Shown: positions 58,848-64,000 of the stretch, in pieces
Position numbering within the stretch: position 1 is the stretch's first letter
How the letters are laid out: the number at the start of each line of letters is the position of its first letter
Origin: Takakia lepidozioides
Taxonomy: Eukaryota > Streptophyta > Takakiopsida > Takakiales > Takakiaceae
Direction: 5' to 3'
DNA: 64,000 nt
Assembly (NCBI GenBank): GCA_030704615.1
Contig: CM060731.1
Coordinates: forward strand, 42,036,001 to 42,100,000
The notes under the pieces: generated by a model
Database searches by the model: none
Told to the model about the DNA's origin: nothing
What the model saw: the letters and a program-made list of their open reading frames with translations, nothing else
Made by a program: the position numbers and the translations under genes

Positions 58848-59060
58848 CGGCTAGCTAGTAGCTCAGTTGGATAAGTGCACTCTCAGATCCTCCTACTCTG
58901 TCACGCGGGTATGATTTGTTTTGTGACCGGTTGGTCTGGGGGTGACATGTCCCTCATGTGTTCCCAATGGCTGATCTGCAAGGGGGTTATTTTTTCCCCC
59001 CTCCTCAAGGGCCTGAATTGTGAGCAGTCACCCTTCTAAAGAAATAAAAATAAAATATTG
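58848..59060 (+). mobile_element. tRNA-derived SINE
   Basis: Same family as 33288-33508. The A box tagctcagttgg is intact, but the B box is degraded (gggtatgattt). The shared body (ccggttggtctgggg) and 3' end (tgagcagtcaccc) are followed by an A-rich tail. Confidence 0.82.
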
Positions 59061-59621
59061 TATTAAAAATGTTATAATTGTTTTTTTAAAACTTAACAGG
59101 AGACACTGGCCCTGGAAATAGATTAGAGGAGACGGGAAAAAATAACCCGTGAAGAAACAAGCCATAAAGCGTATTAAGGGGATACCACCCGGTAGCCAAA
59201 AACCGGGAGAAAAAAGGCCACCAACCTAAGGAAGGCTGGGGCTGGAGAGAAGAACTAAAAGAGAGAGAGAAAGAGCTTGATTCAAGCTAAAGAGAGAAGA
59301 GCTAGAAATGCAAGTGAGCCTTGACCCTCTCTATGTGCCCCTTGCGGTGATGCCAGTGAATACCTAGGTCCTCACATTAAGGAAAATGGCTCCAAATCTT
59401 TGGGGAGGTGGTCGTACCAAGAGATCCCAGAGTCTGAGCTGTGGTCGAAGGTTTTGATAAAGTTGAGCCAGTCTTCGAGTAGAACACCTACAGTAGTGTG
59501 TTTTTTTTTCTGACAAAAACTTGCCAGATTTCGACATCATGGAAACTCGATCAGCTACTTATACAAAGGAATTATGGGGGACATTTTTGCCAAAAAGCAC
59601 CAGCAAATAAATTTCAGGAGC
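59061..59621. other. no feature supported
   Basis: Purine-rich non-coding sequence between a SINE and a LINE relic. Confidence 0.4.
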
Positions 59622-60271
59622 CTAATCTTGCCGACGTGGACCGGTTAGAACGTGCCACCTAGAATATAGCCACTTTTCTAACTCTGTCACCTCGATATTC
59701 TCGCCACATGGGCATGGGGTAAAATTCACAAGCGGCCCCGCCAGAGATTTTGGAAATATGAAAAAAAAAACACTCTGTGGGGTGGCAGTTGCCAAAAGAC
59801 AGACCCAAGCTTCCCTCCCCTTAGACAACAGATCTAAGTAAATGTTAAACAAGATCAGATTGATGTTGGGACGCTTCCCCTCAAAGACAAGAACACATGT
59901 GGACTTCCAGATATGCCATAAAGTGTGCAATCTTAGGCAGCCCCAAACAGAGCAGGAAGAAAAGAGATGAGAGAGATGCAAATTGAGCAACATAAGGGGA
60001 GCAGAGATGGGGGAGAGAATGCCATTGATTATAGAAAGCCAAGATTTTTATCCAAATTTCAACCGCCATGGGGCACAGTAACAGACAGTGATTGATGGGG
60101 GGGGGGTTGATAGAACGTGATCACACCGGTGAGCACAAATGGCGTGAGCACAAAAACATGGCAATAGGGTCCACATGTTTTCACGGAAATAGAATTCATG
60201 TGAATAGGGTTCCAAAATAGCGAAATTGTTAGTTGTGTGCCTATTTCTGTGCCCATCTTGTTCTATTATGT

Positions 60272-60290
60272 CCCTAAACCCTAAACCCTA
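60272..60290. repeat. short interstitial plant-type telomere repeat
   Basis: ccctaaaccctaaacccta: nearly three units of the CCCTAAA/TTTAGGG telomere repeat used by most streptophytes, inside non-coding sequence. Confidence 0.85.
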
Positions 60291-60472
60291 ATGAAAATAG
60301 GCACCCATAATGTATATCTTCAAGCTCCAAGTTCTATATATCTATAGCTTTAGTATCCTACGAAAGAATAACACATTAGGGAAAAACAAAGTCACATTAA
60401 CCAACACCATCCAAAACACACAAATACCAAACAATAATTGAACAATATAATATAACGAGGCAAACAACGGGT

Positions 60473-60702
60473 TTCGGTAGTGAAATAAATCAAAGTATCG
60501 GTTTCGCAGCGAAATAACGGATTTCGCTTGCGAAATTTCTAGGTATCGCTGCATAGGTCATTATCCAATGGTTTCGTGGGCGAAACAAAATGTGTTGTGT
60601 TTGGTTTTGCATATAATAGACGACGTGAGATTGTTATATTTCGCTAATGAACTGTTATGTATTTTTATTGCAGTATGTCGGTACCCATGCTTTCGTGGGC
60701 GA
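60473..60702. repeat. cluster of small palindromes of the form tttcg...cgaaa
   Basis: ggtttcgcagcgaaat, gatttcgcttgcgaaattt, ggtttcgtgggcgaaac and ctttcgtgggcgaaac occur within about 230 bases. Each is an inverted repeat of tttcg with a spacer of 3-4 bases. Confidence 0.75.
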
Positions 60703-61658
60703 AACAGAATGAAATATATTGCTAATATAATCAAGTGTCACCTGCACTTGACTAAATTCCCCCATATTAAGCAACGAAAATTGTTGATGCAGACGGCACT
60801 GACCGGATGTTGCTTATGTCCCAACTTCGCCTGCCTTGTGCTCACATGAGCACACGTCTGCTCAAGTAAGCACAATTTGATCCCGTGAGCACAAATTTCA
60901 CTTTTTAGTTTCGTTGTAGCATCTTTTCGGGAAGACATGAGACTTGATTCAAATTGTGAAGGGAGGCAACCAAGAGAATGCGGTTGACCACTTTCCAAAG
61001 GAATGCACTAACTTTGGCAGCCTTATCTTTGTGCCAGACCTCTTTCCAGATCCTCTTCTAAACTGTGAGGTCCAGGTTCAAGTTCCATTTTTTGTTCCCG
61101 TGCTGGGTGCAAGAGTGTGGTGGCCTCTGCAAAGCGTAACCCAGTTTAACAGAATAACCAAAGAATGGGGTATGCTTGAGTCCATCCATGATCACTCCCC
61201 AGGGATCAAATTGCAGCCTGGCTGTAGGGGCACGAAGGAACCATAAGAAAGAGGAGTGAACAAGCCAATGAATTTCTCCTTCCAGAGGGGGAGAGGGGTT
61301 GCTGCTACCATTGATGATGTTTACAACTTTGATATCATAGAGGCCATCAACCGAGAGATCCACTTGTCCGGAGTAGGAAAGGATGCCCATATTTTTTTGC
61401 CTGAAAACCAAAGCCATGAGCAATTCTTGAGAGACATTAAGTACCAGAGTGGCATGACAAAAGGAACCAATTGAGCATCCTTTCCAAGTTGGGGTAGGAT
61501 CGAATGAAGGTATCCAAAACCTCAGATAAAATCACAAGGCAACTGTGTGTGACAAACTTCTTTTCCCCACAATCTCATTAGAGAGGAATTGTCCGTTTTC
61601 CCAAATGTGCGAGAACACGGCCAGAACTTTCCCGCTGTGCCCATTTGGGAGTTATAAA

Positions 61659-61993
61659 AAAGTTATCCTGTAAAGGGTCCCAAACTCGGCATGAGAACCC
61701 TGAGTTTGGCCAAATTTGGGCAATGAGACTCAAAACTCAGGACGTGAGGGTACCATTAGAAAAGCCATTAGAAAAAAGCCATTAGAAAAAAACACTGGAC
61801 CAAACTGCGAAGACATAGGAAAATGGTCGTGGCGGGAGTTGGGACCCCCTCATCCCAGTTTTGATTTGGTGCCCTCTTTTCTAACTTTGTGCAGAGTTTT
61901 CTAAACTTTGTGGATTTACTCAAACTCAGGATAAAATGAGAAACTAGGGTCCAAACTGGGTACCAAACTTAGGCTCACTTTATGGATAACTTT
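61659..61993. mobile_element. MITE-like element, second copy
   Basis: Homologous to 16120-16481: shares gtaaagggtcccaaactcgg, catgagaaccctgagtttgg and tggtgccctcttttct. The ends aagttatcctgtaaag and ctttatggataactt are imperfect inverted repeats. The ends and body are more diverged, so this copy is older. Confidence 0.75.
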
Positions 61994-62665
61994 AATAACT
62001 TATAACATTCAAAATTAAAAGCAACACTAGAGGGCTGTCACTTTGCTAAGCCATCTTGTGCATTGGCCGTGGGTCTGGGGCTCAAAACCCTGTGATCTGT
62101 CTCTCTTTACCTTCAAGCAACTTTGTTTGCCTTCAGGGCCTGAAGGGGGTATGGACCTGCCTTTTAGAGGGACTATGCATTTGTTGGCTCTCTTGTAGAG
62201 AGAGACTTGCAACATGTTGAAGTAAATGGAGAAAATGTGTTCGAAGGACCTTACACCGTGTCAAGGCTCTGATTGCTGTATTGTGCTGAGTCATGCCCCT
62301 TCCTCTCACCTTCTCTTATGTTTTGTGAGAGCAAGAGAGCCCATCGCAGTTTTAGGCTTGTTTGATTGGAACCTTATATCTTGAGTGGGTCCCAATTAGG
62401 AACATGTTCTTTATGTTTTCCATTGGTGAACGTAGTAACAATGCACCTGAATGGGTATTATAAGGAGGGGGAGGCCTATGCTTTGCAGTGGTTCTCCGCA
62501 GTTGCGTCCAGGCCTGTTGCAAACCACATGCAGCTTGCAAATGCAAGATTCGTGCATGATTCATGCAAGCAAGATCATGTATACGCAGAGTTGAGATATG
62601 GGCAAAGAGTGTGAAATTGGAACCCGAACCCAGTGATGTACAAAAGTTCACATTCCAAGTAGAGG
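61994..62665. other. intergenic, nothing firmly recognised
   Basis: A stretch at 62030-62170 is weakly SINE-like (gggtctggggctcaaaaccc) but has no acceptable A box. Confidence 0.4.
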
Positions 62666-63132
62666 TCAGGTGTCCGAAGGAGACCATCGAACTGCTGACT
62701 TGTAATTAAACAGAGGGTTCTTTTTTGGACCCTGTGACTTACTTTTGTACAGAAAGAGTGGGTTCTGGGCGCGCTTAGGTGCAGGATCATTCTCTACCTG
62801 GGAAGAGTTGGACTCTTCTACAGCTGTCTTCTGTATAGATTTTGAATTTGCTGCAAAAGGAAGCTCAGGTTGTGTTGCTGCTGTGCAAGTGGGTTGACAT
62901 CCAAACTGTATCGTCGGTGGAGCATCAGCAGAGTTGAGTATTGCCTCCCGCTTGTCCCCATTTGCATTTATCTGAAGTTGTGTTGCTGCCCTGGCAGTTG
63001 GCTGACATCCAAACTGTGTTGTAGATAGAGCCTCAGCAGGTTCTCTTTGGTCTTCTGGCATCCCCTCCTGTCTGTCCTTATTGCCGTGTGATGATATTGG
63101 CTTTATCACCTTGGCAAGAGCTCCACCATTCT
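62666..63132 (-). CDS. possible terminal exon of an unrecognised gene
   Basis: An open minus frame of about 150 codons that begins after an acceptor-like tttgtag near 63132 and ends at 62666. It is hydrophilic with two internal repeats: TTQFGCQPTARAATQ and PTIQFGCQPTCTAATQ, and NPLFLYKS and NPLFNYKS. No family recognised. The repeats suggest a genuine, if low-complexity, coding region, but no upstream exon was identified. Confidence 0.3.
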
Positions 63133-63472
63133 ACAAACATCATAAAACACCCTTACTCAGCTTAACTCTGCCAGAAGGCCAATGATTGCCAAGGTTTCAA
63201 CGGTAGCCAGGTACGGCTCATCTTCAGGCTTTGGTTCCATCATACAAGAACCTAGAGTCTTTCTCCACAGCCTAGTTGGTTCCCCTGCAAACCTACCAAC
63301 TATGAGAAATTAAGGTTCGTGAGGTGTGTATGGAGGCAAGATACCCTTCAATGCCTGCCAAGGTTCCAAACTATACATGAGGGCTCATCTACCGGTTTGC
63401 TAATGCCATAAGCATGCCTAGGGAGTTTCTCTTGCACTCTCCTATCCATCCCTGAGTTTCAATTTCAGTCTA
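63133..63472. other. no feature supported
   Basis: Non-coding sequence before the terminal LINE fragment. Confidence 0.4.
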
Positions 63473-63945
63473 GTGCCGACTAGACTTACACTCAGGGCCG
63501 GAAGCCTACCTTTGAACAGCGAACAGATGCAGAGAGGAAAGAGGGATTGCAATTGCCCGTTGTGCGGGCAACCTGAAGACAATACTCATTTTCGGATTCA
63601 TTGTCCTGGGTACTCTGACGAGAGAGACGGCCAAATCCATCAAGGGAATTGTGTCTGAACCTCTGTTTACCAACTCTGAAAGTCTCGAGGCTGAGCCACA
63701 AGCCCAGGCCCTTTTGGGGCCTAGTTATTGGGCAAACCACACACAGCACGTTGATGCTTGTGTGAAGGGATTTGTAGAGGACATCTGGAAAACTTGGATT
63801 AATTTTCTATTCCAAGGTGAGTCATACTACCAGCGTCAGCCCCTGACAAAGGTAGTTTCTGTCCCTTTGTGTTCCGCTCAAACTGAGCGCGGGGTCAATG
63901 GCCACAAGGCTACTGCAAAAAACGTCTTATGAGTACATCCTCGTA
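63473..63945 (+). mobile_element. LINE 3' end with CCHC-like zinc motif, TC-associated family
   Basis: The longest view of the end of this family's ORF: CNCPLCGQPEDNTHFRIHCP (CxxC...H....C spacing, as in the zinc motif at the end of many non-LTR polyproteins). A stop and frame change follow, then SLEAEPQAQALLGPSYWANH and CVKGFVEDIWKTW, and the 3' end closing with cgtcttatgagtaca. Here the flank begins tcctcgtatcc rather than a long TC run. Confidence 0.85.
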
Positions 63946-64000
63946 TCCATCCCAACTATGCCCGACCATGAGGTCCCAAATATAACCAGGCAGGGTAACC

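Larger units (their letters stand above)
59622..61474 (-). mobile_element. degenerate plant LINE C-terminal relic (zf-RVT type)
   Basis: On minus, a stretch near 61060-61420 (LKHTPFFGYSVKLGYALQ) leads into VWHKDKAAKVSAFLWKVVNR at about 60900-61050. Further on, VWGCLRLHTLWHIWKSTCVL and FEGKRPNINLILFNIYLDLL lie at 59800-59990. This order (shape-forming W..K...F.W...R, then a C-terminal W.HIWK.R.-like motif) is typical of the zinc-binding region after the RT in plant L1-like elements. Frameshifts, stops and intervening sequence, including the palindromic motifs near 60.5 kb, show heavy decay. Confidence 0.6.

Noticed and set aside
58848-59060. A functional tRNA gene at the A-box match
   Set aside because: The cloverleaf cannot be completed, the B box is degraded, and the unit extends into a body shared with another SINE copy.
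62027-62170. A further SINE
   Set aside because: Only a weak B-box-like stretch; no A box, tail or second copy in the window.
1-64000. CRISPR arrays, bacterial operons, phage or plasmid functions
   Set aside because: No spaced direct-repeat array, ribosome binding sites or prokaryotic gene order; all genes are intron-bearing and eukaryotic.

Overview
The window looks like nuclear DNA of a streptophyte (green-plant lineage), most likely a charophyte alga such as Chara. This is a judgement from gene content and style, not a database match. Genes have many short exons with GT-AG introns. They include a plant-type FHA protein, a plant-type SAC phosphoinositide phosphatase, a DSK2-type ubiquilin and a nuclear relative of plastid Ycf45. 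There is also a short run of the plant telomere repeat, and a heavy load of LINEs, tRNA-derived SINEs, MITE-like elements and GA/TC microsatellites.

Three gene models were rebuilt exon by exon and stay open throughout: the Ycf45/SpoIIIAA-like ATPase (+, 6180-14181, 9 exons, 756 aa), the SAC phosphatase (-, 42477-49765, 17 exons, 907 aa) and ubiquilin/DSK2 (-, 51807-56890, 6 exons, 540 aa). A one-exon FHA gene (40375-40845, +) converges on the SAC gene.

The FHA-SAC locus occurs three times. The intact copy is at 39825-49765. A direct partial copy at 1708-5610 has a frameshifted FHA and only the last four SAC exons. An inverted, strongly decayed copy at 17418-21957 carries SAC exons 4-6 and 11-14 on + and an FHA fragment on -, and lacks the exon with the catalytic CX5R motif.

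Other broken genes are a GDSL lipase (1-905), a GUF1/EF4 translation factor (29403-31724, -) and an F-box-like ORF (16605-17415, -) that ends exactly at the breakpoint of the inverted FHA-SAC copy. Possible unrecognised coding exons lie at 26786-28590 (+) and 62666-63132 (-).

The most interesting mobile element is a LINE family seen seven times. Its 3' end (ending cgtcttatgagtaca on the element strand) abuts GA/TC-rich tracts in six of the seven cases. Three insertions have readable target-site duplications, and all three targets contain GAGA. It sits in introns of all three intact multi-exon genes. A 7 kb AT-rich island (32.9-39.8 kb) holds a SINE, a GC-rich LINE C-terminal relic and a satellite-like tandem array. 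A long palindrome with arms of about 0.9 kb lies at 22.5-24.4 kb. The last 7 kb is intergenic: SINEs, another LINE relic, a MITE and the 3' end of the TC-associated LINE. No clearly new multi-gene system was found.
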